This document shows, one piece after another, positions 42,852 through 52,740 of a stretch of DNA of 64,000 nucleotides. Below the pieces are notes generated by a model that searched no databases, had not been told where the DNA came from, and saw nothing but the letters and a program-made list of their open reading frames with translations. The position numbers were made by a program, and so were the translations under genes. Origin of the DNA: Mangrovicoccus sp. HB161399 (GTDB lineage Bacteria > Pseudomonadota > Alphaproteobacteria > Rhodobacterales > Rhodobacteraceae); the NCBI RefSeq assembly GCF_013184745.1, contig NZ_JAATVU010000003.1, forward strand, positions 124,916 to 188,915. The letters run 5' to 3'. The first letter of the stretch is position 1; each line of letters starts with the position of its first letter.

Positions 42852-44368
42852 CCCTGCCCGAGACCAAGATGCCCTCCAAGGTGAGCGGCCTGCTCTCAGA
42901 ACCGCTGGCGCCGGAGATCCTCGCGGGGGTCAATGCCCCGCTGCTGGCGCGCAGCTTCGCGGCCTCGCTGCCCGGCTTCGCGGCGATCAACCGCGCGCAC
43001 CTTGTGATGCTCGCGGAGTGCGGCCTTGTCCCGGCGGACCTGGCCGGGCGGCTGCTGCGCCATGTCGGCGAGCTCGAGGCCGAAGGGCCGGACGCCTTCG
43101 AACTAGACCCCGAGCGAGAGGATGCCTGGTTCAACTACGAGGCGGAACTGGCGCGCCGCGCCGGCAGCGAGGCGGGCCATCTGCACATGGCGCGTTCGCG
43201 CAACGACCTGAAGGCGACCCTCGACCGGCTGCGCCAGCGCGATCTTGGCGAGCGGCTGCTGGCGGCAGTGCTCGACCTGCGCGAGGTCCTGGCGGCGAGG
43301 GGCGGGGCCGAGGCGGCGGCGGTCATGCCCGGCTACACCCATCTGCAGCATGCCCAGCCGGTGACCTTCGGCTGGTATCTCCTGGGCATCGAGGCCGCGC
43401 TTGGGCGCGACAGCGGCCGGATTGCCGATGCCCTGGCGCGGATGGACGACTGCCCGCTCGGCGCCGGCGCGCTGGCCGGGACGCGCTTCGCCATCGACCG
43501 GGGCCGCACCGCGGACCTTCTGGGCTTTTCCGGCCCGCAGTCCCATGCGCTGGATGCGATTGCCAGCCGCGACGGGCTGATCGAGCTCGGCAATGCAGCG
43601 GCGCAGCTGTCGCTGACGCTGGCGCGGATGGCTCAGGATTTCTACCTGTGGTCGACCCATGAATTCGGCATGCTGCGCTTTCCCGACCGGGTGGCGATCA
43701 CCTCTTCGATCATGCCGCAGAAGAAGAACCTGGCCGTGCTGGAACATCTCAAGTCCCGTCCGGCCGCCCTGTCCGGCGCCCTGTCCACGGCCTGTGCCGC
43801 CAGCCGCGCCGTGCCCTTCGGCCACAGCCAGGAGGTCGGGGTCGAGGCAGGGCGCTGGCTGTGGGACGCGCTGGAGGACCTGGTCCAGATCCTGCCTGCC
43901 GCGCGGGTCGTCGCCGAGGCCGCCATGCCCGACCGCGACCGCATGAAAGCGCTGGCAGGCGCGAATTTCGCCACCGCCACCGCGCTGGCGGATGCGCTCT
44001 GCACCGAATGCGCCATGCCCTTCCGCGAGGCGCATCACGTCGCCGGACGCTTCGTGCGGCTGTCCCTGGAAGGCATGGACTCCCGGCAGGCGCTGGAGGC
44101 CGCGTCGCGCGAGATCGCCGGGCGGCCTGCCGGCCTGCCGCCGGAGCGGCTGGCCGACGTGCTCGACCCGGCGGGCATCCTCGATGCGCCGGGCTGCGGG
44201 CCGAGCCTTGCCGAGACCGCGCGGCTGCAGGACCGGGCCATGGCCGCGCTTGCCGCGGACAGGACGGCCGCGGAGCAGCGGGCGGCCCGCCGCCTAGCCG
44301 CCGGGGCCGCGCTGGCCGCTTGCTGCGGCGCCCTGATGGACGCCGCCGCCGCGGAGGCCTCGGCATGA
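42848..44368 (+). CDS. Argininosuccinate-lyase-like C-N lyase (fumarase/aspartase superfamily)
   Basis: The protein has 506 residues. The three superfamily regions are visible: HMARSRND at 113-120 (ArgH usually has HTGRSRND), [11 protein letters not shown] near 161-171, and the flexible catalytic loop SSIMPQKKN near 286-294 with its base Ser. The fold and residues predict beta-elimination releasing fumarate from an N-(dicarboxyethyl) amine. Because it sits inside a transporter/oxidase operon and the first motif is altered, a catabolic substrate such as an EDDS-, iminodisuccinate- or aspergillomarasmine-like aminopolycarboxylate is more likely than argininosuccinate. That is inference. The ends overlap both neighbours by 4 bases. 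Confidence 0.8.
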   Translation: MTLPETKMPSKVSGLLSEPLAPEILAGVNAPLLARSFAASLPGFAAINRAHLVMLAECGLVPADLAGRLLRHVGELEAEGPDAFELDPEREDAWFNYEAELARRAGSEAGHLHMARSRNDLKATLDRLRQRDLGERLLAAVLDLREVLAARGGAEAAAVMPGYTHLQHAQPVTFGWYLLGIEAALGRDSGRIADALARMDDCPLGAGALAGTRFAIDRGRTADLLGFSGPQSHALDAIASRDGLIELGNAAAQLSLTLARMAQDFYLWSTHEFGMLRFPDRVAITSSIMPQKKNLAVLEHLKSRPAALSGALSTACAASRAVPFGHSQEVGVEAGRWLWDALEDLVQILPAARVVAEAAMPDRDRMKALAGANFATATALADALCTECAMPFREAHHVAGRFVRLSLEGMDSRQALEAASREIAGRPAGLPPERLADVLDPAGILDAPGCGPSLAETARLQDRAMAALAADRTAAEQRAARRLAAGAALAACCGALMDAAAAEASA

Positions 44369-45120
44369 GCCAGCCTCCGCTGATCGAGACCGCCGCCCTG
44401 TGCAAGGAATTCCGCGGCGGGATCCGCGCGCTCCGCAAAGTCGACCTGAAGGTCGCGAAGGGCGAGGTCGTGGTGATCCTCGGCCCCTCCGGCTCGGGGA
44501 AATCGACGCTGATCCGCTGCGTCAACGGGCTCGAGACGATCACCTCCGGCGCGGTGGTGGTCGAGGGCCGCCGGGTCGACGGGCACGGGCCCCGGCGCTG
44601 GCGGCAGACCCGGCTGGAGATCGGCATGGTGTTCCAGAACTACGCGCTGTTCCCGCATCTCGACGTGATGGGCAACATCACCCTCGCGCCCTGCCGCGCG
44701 AAGCTGATGGGCCGCGCCGAGGCGGAGGAGGAGGCGATGCGGCTCTTGGGCATCGTCGGGCTGACCGACAAGGCCCGCGCCCCGGTCGCCTCGCTCTCCG
44801 GGGGCCAGCAGCAGCGCGTCGCGATCTGCCGAGCGCTGGCGATGAAGCCCAAGGGGATGCTCTTCGACGAACCGACCTCGGCGCTCGATCCCGAGATGGT
44901 GGGCGAGGTGCTGGCGACGATGCGGCGGCTGGCCGAGGAGGGCATGACGATGATCTGCGTGACCCACGAGATGGGCTTTGCCCGCGAGGTGGCGGACCGG
45001 GTGGTCTTCATGGACCGCGGCGAGATCGTCGAGGAGGGCACGCCGGCGCAGTTCTTCTCGGCGCCGCGGACCGAACGGGCGCGGCAGTTCCTGGATCTGA
45101 TCATGAGGCATGGCGCATGA
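44365..45120 (+). CDS. Amino-acid ABC transporter ATP-binding protein
   Basis: This 251-residue GlnQ/OccP-type ATPase has Walker [10 protein letters not shown] (about 39-47), signature [15 protein letters not shown], Walker [13 protein letters not shown] and H-loop CVTHEMGFA. It is coupled by 4-base overlaps to the lyase upstream and the DAO protein downstream. It completes the importer with the binding protein and two permeases. Confidence 0.9.
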   Translation: MSQPPLIETAALCKEFRGGIRALRKVDLKVAKGEVVVILGPSGSGKSTLIRCVNGLETITSGAVVVEGRRVDGHGPRRWRQTRLEIGMVFQNYALFPHLDVMGNITLAPCRAKLMGRAEAEEEAMRLLGIVGLTDKARAPVASLSGGQQQRVAICRALAMKPKGMLFDEPTSALDPEMVGEVLATMRRLAEEGMTMICVTHEMGFAREVADRVVFMDRGEIVEEGTPAQFFSAPRTERARQFLDLIMRHGA

Positions 45121-46226
45121 GCGATGCCATTGTCATCGGCGGCGGCATGGTCGGCGCCGCGATTGCCTGGGGCCTGCTGCGCCAGGGCTTGGCCGTGACC
45201 GTGCTGGACGGCTCCGACGAGGCGCAGCGCGCGGCACGGGCGAATTTCGGTCTGGTCTGGGTGCAGTCGAAGGGCGACGGCCTGCCGGAATATGCGCACT
45301 GGACCCGCGAAGGCGCCGCGCTCTGGCCCGGATTCCAGGACATCCTGGCCGGGGAGACCGGCATCTCCAGCGGCTTTTCGGCGCCGGGCGGGCTGCACCT
45401 TTGCATGAGCGAGGAGGAGCTCCAGGGCCGCCGCGACCTGCGGGCGCGGATGCACAATATCGACGGGCCGGAGGCCTTCGACATGCAGATCCTCGACCGC
45501 GCCGAGGTCGCCGACCTGCTGCCGGGCATCGGCCCGGACGTCGTGGGGGCCAGCCTCTGCGCCCAGGACGGCCACGCCAGCCCGCAGGGCCTTCTGCTTG
45601 CGCTCCATCGCGGGATCCTGAAGCAGGGCGGCAGGATCCTTCCGTGCGAGGAGGCGGTGGCGATCCGGCGAACCGCCGGGGTCTGGGAGGTGCAGACCGC
45701 CCGTGGCCGCCATGCCGCGCCGACCCTGGTTCTGGCCGCCGGGACCGGCAATCTCGCGCTCGGGCGGATGGTCGGGATGGAGATCCCGGTCTCCGGGCTC
45801 AAGGGCCAGATCCTGGTCACCGAGCGCACCGGCCCGCGCCTGGCGCTGCCGACCCACAAGGTGCGGCAGACCGAGGCGGGCACGCTTCTGCTGGGCGACA
45901 GCAAGGAGCCCGAAGCAGGGTCCGACGACCGCAGCTCCGGCGCGGTGATCGCCGACATCGCCGCGCGCAGCCTCAGGATGTTCCCCTGGCTGTCCGAGGT
46001 GAATCTGGTCCGCGCCTGGGGCGGCATCCGCACGATGACGCCCGACAGCTTCCCCGTCTACGAGGCGCGGGAGGACCTGCCCGGGCTGTTCGCCGCGAAT
46101 TGCCATTCCGGCGTGACGCTGGCGGCCGTCCATGCCCTGAAACTTGCGCCGATGATCGCCGCGGGCGCGCTTGCCCCCGGGATCGCGCCGCTCTCTTCCC
46201 GGAGGTTCGATGTTCCGACCGACTGA
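45117..46226 (+). CDS. DAO-family flavoprotein, opine-oxidase B/HcnC-like subunit
   Basis: This 369-residue flavoprotein has the FAD motif [19 protein letters not shown] at about 6-24 and the C-terminal [23 protein letters not shown]. The size and the immediate company of a small [2Fe-2S] protein and an HcnB/OoxA-like flavoprotein match the catalytic beta subunit of heterotrimeric opine oxidases, HCN synthase and D-hydroxyproline dehydrogenase. Predicted role: oxidising a secondary amine. It overlaps the 2Fe-2S gene by 17 bases. Confidence 0.82.
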   Translation: MSDAIVIGGGMVGAAIAWGLLRQGLAVTVLDGSDEAQRAARANFGLVWVQSKGDGLPEYAHWTREGAALWPGFQDILAGETGISSGFSAPGGLHLCMSEEELQGRRDLRARMHNIDGPEAFDMQILDRAEVADLLPGIGPDVVGASLCAQDGHASPQGLLLALHRGILKQGGRILPCEEAVAIRRTAGVWEVQTARGRHAAPTLVLAAGTGNLALGRMVGMEIPVSGLKGQILVTERTGPRLALPTHKVRQTEAGTLLLGDSKEPEAGSDDRSSGAVIADIAARSLRMFPWLSEVNLVRAWGGIRTMTPDSFPVYEAREDLPGLFAANCHSGVTLAAVHALKLAPMIAAGALAPGIAPLSSRRFDVPTD

Positions 46227-46497
46227 CACAGCGGCCGCCGCGGCGGTCGAATTCACCTGGGAGGGCCGGGCCCTGGCGGGACGCGAGGGCGACACCGTGG
46301 CCGCGGCGCTGCTCGGCGCGGGGATCGCCGCGACGCGCGCGCATCCGCTGGATGGCGCGCCGCGCGGTCCCTACTGCCTGATGGGGACCTGCTTCGAATG
46401 CCTGGTCGAGATCGACGGCCGGCCGAACCGTCAGGCCTGCCAGGTGCGGCTGGCGCCCGGCATGCAGGTCGCGCGCCAGCGGGGGGTGCGGCCGTGA
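46210..46497 (+). CDS. Small [2Fe-2S] subunit of opine-oxidase/HcnA type
   Basis: The 95-residue ferredoxin-like protein has cysteines at 56, 61, 64 and 77 (C-x4-C-x2-C-x12-C, in YCLMGTCFECLVEIDG and RQACQ), the pattern of HcnA/SoxA-N-like subunits. An N-terminal beta-grasp segment (EFTWEGRALAGREGDTVAAA) fits. The ATG at 46210 follows CGGAGG. It overlaps both flanking flavoprotein genes, as expected for subunits of one enzyme. Confidence 0.82.
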   Translation: MFRPTDTAAAAAVEFTWEGRALAGREGDTVAAALLGAGIAATRAHPLDGAPRGPYCLMGTCFECLVEIDGRPNRQACQVRLAPGMQVARQRGVRP

Positions 46498-47858
46498 CCC
46501 CGGATCTGGCGATCATCGGCGCGGGTCCGGCCGGGCTTGGCGCAGCCATCGAGGCGCGCGCTGCGGGCCTGTCGGTCGTGCTGGTCGACGACCAGCCGGA
46601 ACCGGGCGGGCAGATCTGGCGCGGCGCGGGCACGGTGCCAAAGGCGCGGCGGCAGCTTATGGGCCCGGATTACGCGAAGGGCAGGGCGGTGATCGACGCC
46701 TTCCACGCCAGCGGCGCCGGATACCTGCCGGGCCATGTCGCCTGGAACATCGAGGCGGAGCCGCTTGCCATCGACTGCGCCGGACCGGGGGGCAGCCGCC
46801 GCATCCTGCCGCGGGCGCTCCTGCTGGCGACCGGCGCGGTGGAGCGGCCGGTGCCGGTGCCGGGCTGGACCCTGCCGGGCGTGCAGACGGCGGGCGGACT
46901 GCAGATCCTGATGAAGGCTTCCGGTCTCGCGGCAGAGGGCGCGGTGCTGGCCGGGGCCGGGCCGCTGCTGTGGCTCCTGGCCGCGCAAATGGCCGCTGCG
47001 GGTGCGCCGCCCCTGGCGGTGGTGGAGACGCTGCCGCGCGGACGCTATCTCGGCGCCGTCCGCGCCTTGCCCGGCGCGATGCGGGCGCCGGGGCCGCTGG
47101 CCAAGGGGCTGGGGCTGATTGCACGGGTGCTGCGTGCCGGGGTGCAGGTCCATCGCGGCGCCGCGGCCCTGCGGATCGACGGGACGGACCGGGCCGAGGC
47201 GCTGTGCTTCCGCGATGCCTCGGGACGGGACCGGCGGCTGGAGGCGCAGACGGTCGGGCTGCATATGGGGGTGGTGCCGAACCAGCAGGCGACGCGGCTG
47301 CTGCGGATCGGGCATGACTGGGACGAGGCCCAGGCCGCCTTCCTGCCGCGCCGCGACGGCGACCTGCGGCTGGCGCCGGGGATCCTGATGGCCGGGGACG
47401 GCGCCGGGATCGGCGGGGCGGATGCCGCCTATCTCGAGGGCCGCCTGGCAGCGCGGCTGCTGGCCGGAGGCGAAACCGGCGGGCTGAGGCGCGGCATCGC
47501 CCGGGCGCGCGCGGCGCGGCCGTTCCTCGATCGGCTCTACCATCCGGGCGCGGCGCTGCCCGGAGACGAGACCGTCGTCTGCCGCTGCGAAAACGTCACC
47601 GCTGGCGCGATCCGCCGTGCGGCACGGGACGGCGCAATCGGTCCGAACCAGGCGAAATTCCTTCTCCGCGCGGGGATGGGCCCTTGCCAGGGCCGGACCT
47701 GCGGGCCGGCGGTGGCGGCGCTTGTCGCCGAGGCGCGCGGCCAGGGAATGCAGGAAACCGGCTATTTCCGCATCCGGCCGCCGCTGAAGCCGCTGCCGCT
47801 TTCGGTGATCGCCTCGGCGGAGCTGCCGCTGCCCGGGACGCAAGCCGCCCCGCCCTGA
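46494..47858 (+). CDS. FAD/NAD-type flavoprotein with BFD-like [2Fe-2S] tail, opine-oxidase A/HcnB-like subunit
   Basis: The protein has 454 residues. The first dinucleotide motif is IIGAGPAGLGAAIEA (6-20), followed by QPEPGGQIWRGAG. A second nucleotide fold lies near 145-170 (VLAGAGPLLWLLAAQMAA). The C-terminal domain has VVCRCENVT and GPCQGRTCG, four Cys of a bacterioferritin-associated-ferredoxin-like cluster (about 362-402). It has a GTG start in a GTGA overlap. Together with the two upstream genes it should form a heterotrimeric amine dehydrogenase/oxidase. Confidence 0.85.
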   Translation: MTPDLAIIGAGPAGLGAAIEARAAGLSVVLVDDQPEPGGQIWRGAGTVPKARRQLMGPDYAKGRAVIDAFHASGAGYLPGHVAWNIEAEPLAIDCAGPGGSRRILPRALLLATGAVERPVPVPGWTLPGVQTAGGLQILMKASGLAAEGAVLAGAGPLLWLLAAQMAAAGAPPLAVVETLPRGRYLGAVRALPGAMRAPGPLAKGLGLIARVLRAGVQVHRGAAALRIDGTDRAEALCFRDASGRDRRLEAQTVGLHMGVVPNQQATRLLRIGHDWDEAQAAFLPRRDGDLRLAPGILMAGDGAGIGGADAAYLEGRLAARLLAGGETGGLRRGIARARAARPFLDRLYHPGAALPGDETVVCRCENVTAGAIRRAARDGAIGPNQAKFLLRAGMGPCQGRTCGPAVAALVAEARGQGMQETGYFRIRPPLKPLPLSVIASAELPLPGTQAAPP

Positions 47859-47914
47859 GCCTGCCCGTCCGTTCCGTTCCCTCGACTCTCCCAGCTTGCG
47901 AAAGGCTTCCGGTC

Positions 47915-49255
47915 ATGCCCGGTCCGACCCCTGATCCCGTTCCCTCCGCCGAAACCCTGCCTGCCCGCGTCGACACGGTCGTGATCGGCGGCGGCATCAT
48001 CGGCTGCTGCACTGCGCTGGAACTGGCGGAACGCGGCTTCAGCGTCCTGCTTTGCGAAAAGGGCCATATCGGCGGCGAGCAGTCGAGCCGCAACTGGGGC
48101 TGGGTCCGGCTGACGCATCGCGATCCACGGGAGATGGAGCTGATGGTCGAGTCCGCGCGGCTCTGGCAGCAGCTGGACCGGCGGGTCGGGGCCGAGACCG
48201 GCTACCGCCGCTGCGGCATCGCCTTCGGCTTCCGCGACGAGGCCGGTCGGGCCGATCTGGAACAGTGGCTGCCTTCGCTGCGCGATTACCAGCTTCCGGC
48301 CTCAGTCGCGTCGCCCGCCGAGCTTGCGGATCTGTTCCCGGGTATGGAGGGCGGATTGCAGGGCGCGCTGCTCAACCGCGCGGACGGCCGGGCCGAGCCG
48401 CAGAAAGCGGCGCCCGCCGTGGCCCGCGCCGCCCAGGCGCTCGGTGCCACGGTTGCTGCCGGCTGCGCGGTGCGCAGCCTCGACATCTCCGCCGGGCGGG
48501 TCAGCGGGGTCTTCACCGAAAAGGGACGCGTCGCCTGCGACAGCGTCGTGGTGGCGGGCGGGGCATGGTCGCGGCTGTTTCTCGGCAATGCCGGTGTGGA
48601 GCTGCCGCAGCTCCGGCTGCGGAACACGGTGCTGCGCACGGCCGCCGTGCCCGACGGTCCCGAGACGACGATCAAGCATCCCGACTTCACGGCGCGGCGC
48701 CGCGCGGACGGCGGCTACACGGTGGCCAGCGTGCTGGCGAACCGGTTCGAGCTGACCCCGGACAGTTTCCGCCTGTTCATGAAATTCCTGCCTGCGCTGC
48801 GGAACGAATGGCGCACGATCTCCTTCTCGGTCGGCCATGGCTTCGTCGAGGCCGCACGCGAACCGCGCCGCTGGGGCGCCGACCAGGTCACGCCGTTCGA
48901 ACGCTGCCGGGTGCTCGATCCCGATCCCGACCGCAAGGCCATCGACAAGGTCTACGCCTCGCTGCAGAGGGCGTGGCCCGCCTTCCGCGGCGTGCCGGTC
49001 GAACAGTACTGGGCGGGCATGATCGACGTGACGCCGGATGCGGTGTCGGTGATCTCCAAGGTGGAGCAGATGCCGGGCCTGGTGATCGCGACCGGCTTTT
49101 CCGGGCACGGATTTGGCCTGGGTCCCGGCGCAGGGAAACTGGCCGCGGATCTGGCAAGCGACGCGCGCCCCTTCACCGATCCCGCGAATTTTCGCCTGAC
49201 GCGGTTTTCCGACGGCACGCCGATCCGTCCGATCAGCGGCGTTGCCCGGCGCTGA
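47915..49255 (+). CDS. Second DAO-family flavoprotein of the operon
   Basis: This 446-residue flavoprotein has the FAD motif VVIGGGIIGCCTALELAERG near 25-44, QSSRNWGWVRLTHRDPRE and the C-terminal VIATGFSGHGFGLGPGAGKL. It is more like sarcosine/gamma-glutamylputrescine oxidase-type proteins than like the first DAO subunit. It starts 56 bases after the HcnB-like gene, so it is probably last in the operon, and may oxidise a product released by the upstream steps. An IS graveyard begins just after it. Confidence 0.82.
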   Translation: MPGPTPDPVPSAETLPARVDTVVIGGGIIGCCTALELAERGFSVLLCEKGHIGGEQSSRNWGWVRLTHRDPREMELMVESARLWQQLDRRVGAETGYRRCGIAFGFRDEAGRADLEQWLPSLRDYQLPASVASPAELADLFPGMEGGLQGALLNRADGRAEPQKAAPAVARAAQALGATVAAGCAVRSLDISAGRVSGVFTEKGRVACDSVVVAGGAWSRLFLGNAGVELPQLRLRNTVLRTAAVPDGPETTIKHPDFTARRRADGGYTVASVLANRFELTPDSFRLFMKFLPALRNEWRTISFSVGHGFVEAAREPRRWGADQVTPFERCRVLDPDPDRKAIDKVYASLQRAWPAFRGVPVEQYWAGMIDVTPDAVSVISKVEQMPGLVIATGFSGHGFGLGPGAGKLAADLASDARPFTDPANFRLTRFSDGTPIRPISGVARR

Positions 49256-49522
49256 CCCGCAATATCCGCCTCCCGGGGACACCGGCACGCTGGCGCCGGC
49301 CGACCCGCGCCCGACTTGGCCGGTCTCGTGTCGGCGGTAAAGCACCTCGGAAAACCGGCCGGGGGCATGCGGCCGCGTCCGTCCGCCCGAGCGGCAGCGT
49401 TCAGCCAGCATGCGTCCGGTCCCAGCGGCAAGCCTGGACCATTTTCGGGTCTGGTTCGATTTCTTGTTCAGGGCTTTGCCTATGGCATCGCAGTCATCCT
49501 CGCCGTCAGCGTATCGATATCC

Positions 49523-50444
49523 GCCCCCATGCATCTGCCGCTTCGGGATTTTCAGCCGGTTGATCTGTCCCTCGGTCTGGCTATTGGACCATGGCTCGGC
49601 CGGGGATGCGGCGACCGCATCGCAGTCCTTCCGGAGGCCGCGGGCAAAGGCGCCCAGCATGCTGTCCTCGGCTTCTTCGAGCCATGGCGCCATCCACACC
49701 ATCAATGGCGGCATCAAGGCGAACTCCCTGCACAGTCCAGCAGGTGCCAGCGGTCCGCGATCCGGACCGCATCCGGCAGGGCCCGCGGCACCGCGCCCGA
49801 ATGGCCTCCATTGCGGTCGCGGGCGACGATCCCGATGCCGGGGTGCCCGCCCAGCCAGGCTGCGGCAGTTGCCGGTTCGCGGTCGGGCAGAAGGTCAATG
49901 GCCCGGTGCCGTTCGAGGTCGCAGATCAGCGTGCCGTAGCGCTGCCCCTTCCGCCAGGCCCAGTCATCCAGGCCGATGACCCGCGGCTCCGCCATGTTCC
50001 CGGCGCCGTCGGCCGCGAGGCTGTGCAGGAACGTGTCCTTGCCGACGCGAAGCAGGAGCCGCCGTCCCGGCGCTTGGGCGGGCCGGCTGCCGAAGGCCAG
50101 GGCGAGCTGGCGGACCAGTCCCTGCATCCGCGTTGTCCGCCGCCCCCAAGGGCGGGCGGCCTCCGGGCGGAGACGTTCCGAGAAAATCGCCTGGGAGCTC
50201 GCGGCGCGCAACGCCGGAAGCGGCGGACCATGACGAGAACACGGACTTCCAGCCCGTGCGCGGGCAGGTCAGCGAACTGGCGGACGCATTGGCTGTGAAC
50301 GTGCCGGGACCGTCTTCCGCAGCCAGGACACGCCGCCGTCACGGCGGCGGAGCATGCAGAGATTTCGGCGAGGCCGACACCGGCGGCGACTGTCCCGGCG
50401 ACAAGACCAGCCAGAAGCAGCATCTTCATGCTCAATCGTGGCAT
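49523..50444 (-). pseudogene. ISL3-family transposase relic
   Basis: The N-terminal zinc-binding segment (ACPGCGRRSRHVHSQCVRQF, DLPAHG) begins near 50444. The catalytic core (RVIGLDDWAWRKGQRYGTLI, DLERHRAIDLLPDREPAT, ADRWHLL) lies in a shifted frame (50211-49714), and the C-terminus (EPWSNSQTEGQINRLKIPKR) ends near 49523. The segment between ADRWHLL and the C-terminus is deleted. Sequence between 49256 and 49523 shows nothing recognisable. Confidence 0.82.
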
Positions 50445-50619
50445 CTCTCTTATCTTCCTGAACTCACGTCAGAAAGATAGGGGCCGCACATGCGCGGCCT
50501 GCATCGGAATCGAGATGCCGAAACGGGGCCTGCGTCCCGCGCTGCCCGCATTTTGCGCTTGCCCGCGGGGCGGGCGGCTGGCGACGCTCCTGCATCTGTT
50601 CTGGCAGGAGGGTCACGGG

Positions 50620-51207
50620 TTGAAGCTGTTCATTGGCCTGGACGTCTCGCTCGCGAAGACGGCGGCCTGCGTGCTCGACGAACACGGCAGGATCGTCAGG
50701 GAGGCGGAGGTTGCCAGCGATCCGGAGGCGCTGGCGAAATTCGCGAAGGAGCAGCCCGGCGAGATCGCCGTTATCGGCCTCGAGGCCGGGCCACTGTCGC
50801 AATGGCTGCATCGCGGGCTGGTCGATGCCGGCTTAGACGCGGTCCTCATGGAGACGCGCTAGGTCAAGGGCGCGCTGAAGGCGATGCCGATCAGTGAGGC
50901 GGAGCACAGATCAGTCCGGGGGACCGATCTGCCGCCGTCCCGGCAGCGGTCCGGCGAGCGCGACATCACCGGCGGCATCACCAGCGCGGGCGACACCGGC
51001 CTGCGCCGCGCGCGCTGCCAGGCGGCAACCGTCCTGCTGCACCGCGACCGCGCGTCATGACTGGGAACATGGGTGGCGCGGGTCGCGAAGCGCCGCGGCA
51101 ACAAGCGCGCCATGGTGGCGCTTGCGCGGCGGATGGCGGTCGTTCTGCATCCCATGCGGCGCGACGGCACGGCCTTCCAGCCGGACTCGGCACCCGCGAT
51201 GATCTGA
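50620..51207 (+). pseudogene. IS110-family transposase relic with large internal deletion
   Basis: From a TTG at 50620 the frame reads LFIGLDVSLAKTAACVLDEH, then a TAG at 50860 where Gln is expected before VKGALKAMPI. It jumps to the C-terminal DITGGITSAGDTGLRRARCQ and RNKRAMVALARRMAVVLH-type region in the same frame. A TGA replaces Trp near 51058. Most of the protein, including the second catalytic part, is missing. Confidence 0.82.
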
Positions 51208-51993
51208 CCGGCAGGCCGCTCCGCCCGCCGTCCGGCGGGACGCGGGCCTCCGAGGTCCCATGGGGACGCGGTTCCGGCAATGCCGTGGGTCTGAATGTTG
51301 CCGCCCTTCAGGGTGAGCACGCAGTGAGATGGGCACGCCGGAATTGCATCGAACCAGCGTCATGTTGGCAGATGCCGTGCTGCCCACGGACCGAGGCATG
51401 CACCCCGGGGACCCTGGCAGCGAGGCCACGATCCAGGGACGGATGGCAACCTGACCTGCCGAAACACCGCTCTGGCGGACCAGGCCGCTTGGCCGAAAAC
51501 GCTTGACGGAGAGGGCCCCGTTGCCGAAGTCGGAGCCCATTCTCACGGCCGGGCGATCCGAGCGGACTTCGCAGTGCGGATGCAGTGCTTTCGGCCGCCG
51601 CCCGGCCACGACGCTGGCGCAGGCATGGAAGGCTCCGGCACTGTGCCGCAGGTTCTGCCGGCCAGCGCACCGCCGCTGCAGGGAGCCGCGTCGACCGCGG
51701 ACGCCGCCTAAGGCCGGGTGCCCTGCAAAGCCGGCCGAAGGCGGCGCGGTCCGGCGCCAACTCGCCGGGGCGGGCACGCTGCGGCCTGAGGGGCCGCCGC
51801 GTGTCCTGGCGCCCCGTGCCGGGAGGCATTTCCGCCCGCGGCCGAGCGCGGCCCGTCCGGCGGCGCGGCGCTGCTGTGGCCGGACTGCCAGACCTGACGG
51901 GGGCCTTGGAGGGCATCACAACGGATGGATGCGCAAAGCTGCATGACTGTGGCAGGATCGGATTTGCCGACCACAGCCAGAAAGGTGCAAACC
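51208..51993. other. Gene-free stretch between IS110 relic and doxX-like gene
   Basis: About 790 bases show no recognisable gene. Long Arg/Pro-rich frames on both strands are chance frames in GC-rich DNA. It may be debris of further mobile elements. Confidence 0.45.
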
Positions 51994-52386
51994 ATGTCGT
52001 TCCTGTCGCGCTTCGAACCCCATCTCCTGTCGCTCCTGCGGGCCGTGACGGGCCTGCTGTTCCTGCAGCACGGCTTCACCAAGCTGCTCGGCTGGCCGGA
52101 AACCCCGATGAGCGGCGTTGCCGTCAGTTCGATGCCGGGCATTGCCGGGCTGTTCGAATTCGGCGGCGGGATCCTGCTGGTGATCGGGCTCTTCACCCGG
52201 CCGGTCGCCTTCGTGCTCTCGGGGCTGATGGCCGTCGCCTATTTCACAGTGCATGCGCCGCAGGGCTTCTTCCCGATCGTCAATGGCGGGGAACTGGCCG
52301 CGACCTACTGCTTCGTCTTCCTCTATCTCTGCGTGGCCGGTCCGGGTCCCTGGTCGCTGGACGCGACGCGGAAGAAGAAGATCTGA
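51994..52386 (+). CDS. DoxX-family membrane protein
   Basis: This 130-residue protein has four membrane segments (about 13-30, 45-65, 70-90, 98-118). The conserved LLFLQHGFTKLLGWPE, GLFEFGGGILLVIGLFTRP and VAYFTVHAPQGFFPI are DoxX family marks. Start ATG at 51994 after AAAGGTGC; the upstream in-frame extension is not conserved-looking. The charged C-terminus ends RKKKI. It is monocistronic between IS debris and a hairpin terminator. DoxX proteins are linked to thiol/redox or quinone metabolism; the role here is open. Confidence 0.87.
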   Translation: MSFLSRFEPHLLSLLRAVTGLLFLQHGFTKLLGWPETPMSGVAVSSMPGIAGLFEFGGGILLVIGLFTRPVAFVLSGLMAVAYFTVHAPQGFFPIVNGGELAATYCFVFLYLCVAGPGPWSLDATRKKKI

Positions 52387-52412
52387 CCTCCAGCCGGCCC
52401 GTCGCGCTGCCG

Positions 52413-52453
52413 CTTCCGGCCGGGGCCGCCTGACGGAAGGCGGCGGCCGGAAG
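52413..52453 (+). terminator. Hairpin terminator after the doxX-like gene
   Basis: CTTCCGGC pairs with GCCGGAAG and an inner CCGCCT pairs with AGGCGG around GACGGA. It begins 27 bases after the stop. No gene follows on this strand until 56898. Confidence 0.6.
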
Positions 52454-52678
52454 ACCCGCCGGAAGCATGTCCGGCGGCAGGTTGCGCCTGCCGTGTGGGT
52501 CCGAGGAGGGGGTGCAGCAACGCCTCGCCAACCGGGAGATGCCGGAGAAAGCTGCGGACATTGCATTCCGGGGGCGGGTAGGCCGGACATGCCTTGCCGG
52601 CGCGCGCTTGTCCGTAGGGGGCATGGCGGCTTCCGTGCATTGCTGGGACAGTGTTGCAGGGAGCCCGGGCAAGGCAAG

Positions 52679-52704
52679 GACCGCGGGGGGCGGCCCCCGC
52701 GGTC
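52679..52704 (-). terminator. Hairpin terminator of the TIM-barrel operon
   Basis: GACCGCGGGGG and CCCCCGCGGTC form a perfect 11-bp stem with a four-base loop, 37 bases beyond the stop of the minus-strand operon. The sequence 52454-52678 shows no gene. Confidence 0.65.
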
Positions 52705-52740
52705 TTCGGCAACATTCCGGCTGCGCCTCAGGTCCGGAGG

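Noticed and set aside
42848..44368. Calling the lyase argH (arginine biosynthesis)
   Set aside because: No arginine gene is nearby, the gene lies inside a catabolic transport operon, and the first conserved motif is altered.
45117..47858. Calling the three-subunit flavoenzyme hydrogen cyanide synthase (hcnABC)
   Set aside because: The subunit order differs (C-A-B instead of A-B-C) and the operon includes an importer and lyase. Opine-oxidase and hydroxyproline-dehydrogenase relatives share the architecture, so cyanide production is not supported.
11858..51060. TGA and TAG codons at conserved Trp, Gln and Lys positions in IS110, ISAs1 and istB relics, as possible stop-codon readthrough
   Set aside because: The same relics also carry frameshifts and large deletions, and the intact genes in the window use TGA as a normal stop. 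Ordinary decay explains it.
49256..52000. Prophage remnant
   Set aside because: No integrase, terminase, capsid or tail gene was seen; all identifiable pieces are IS transposases.
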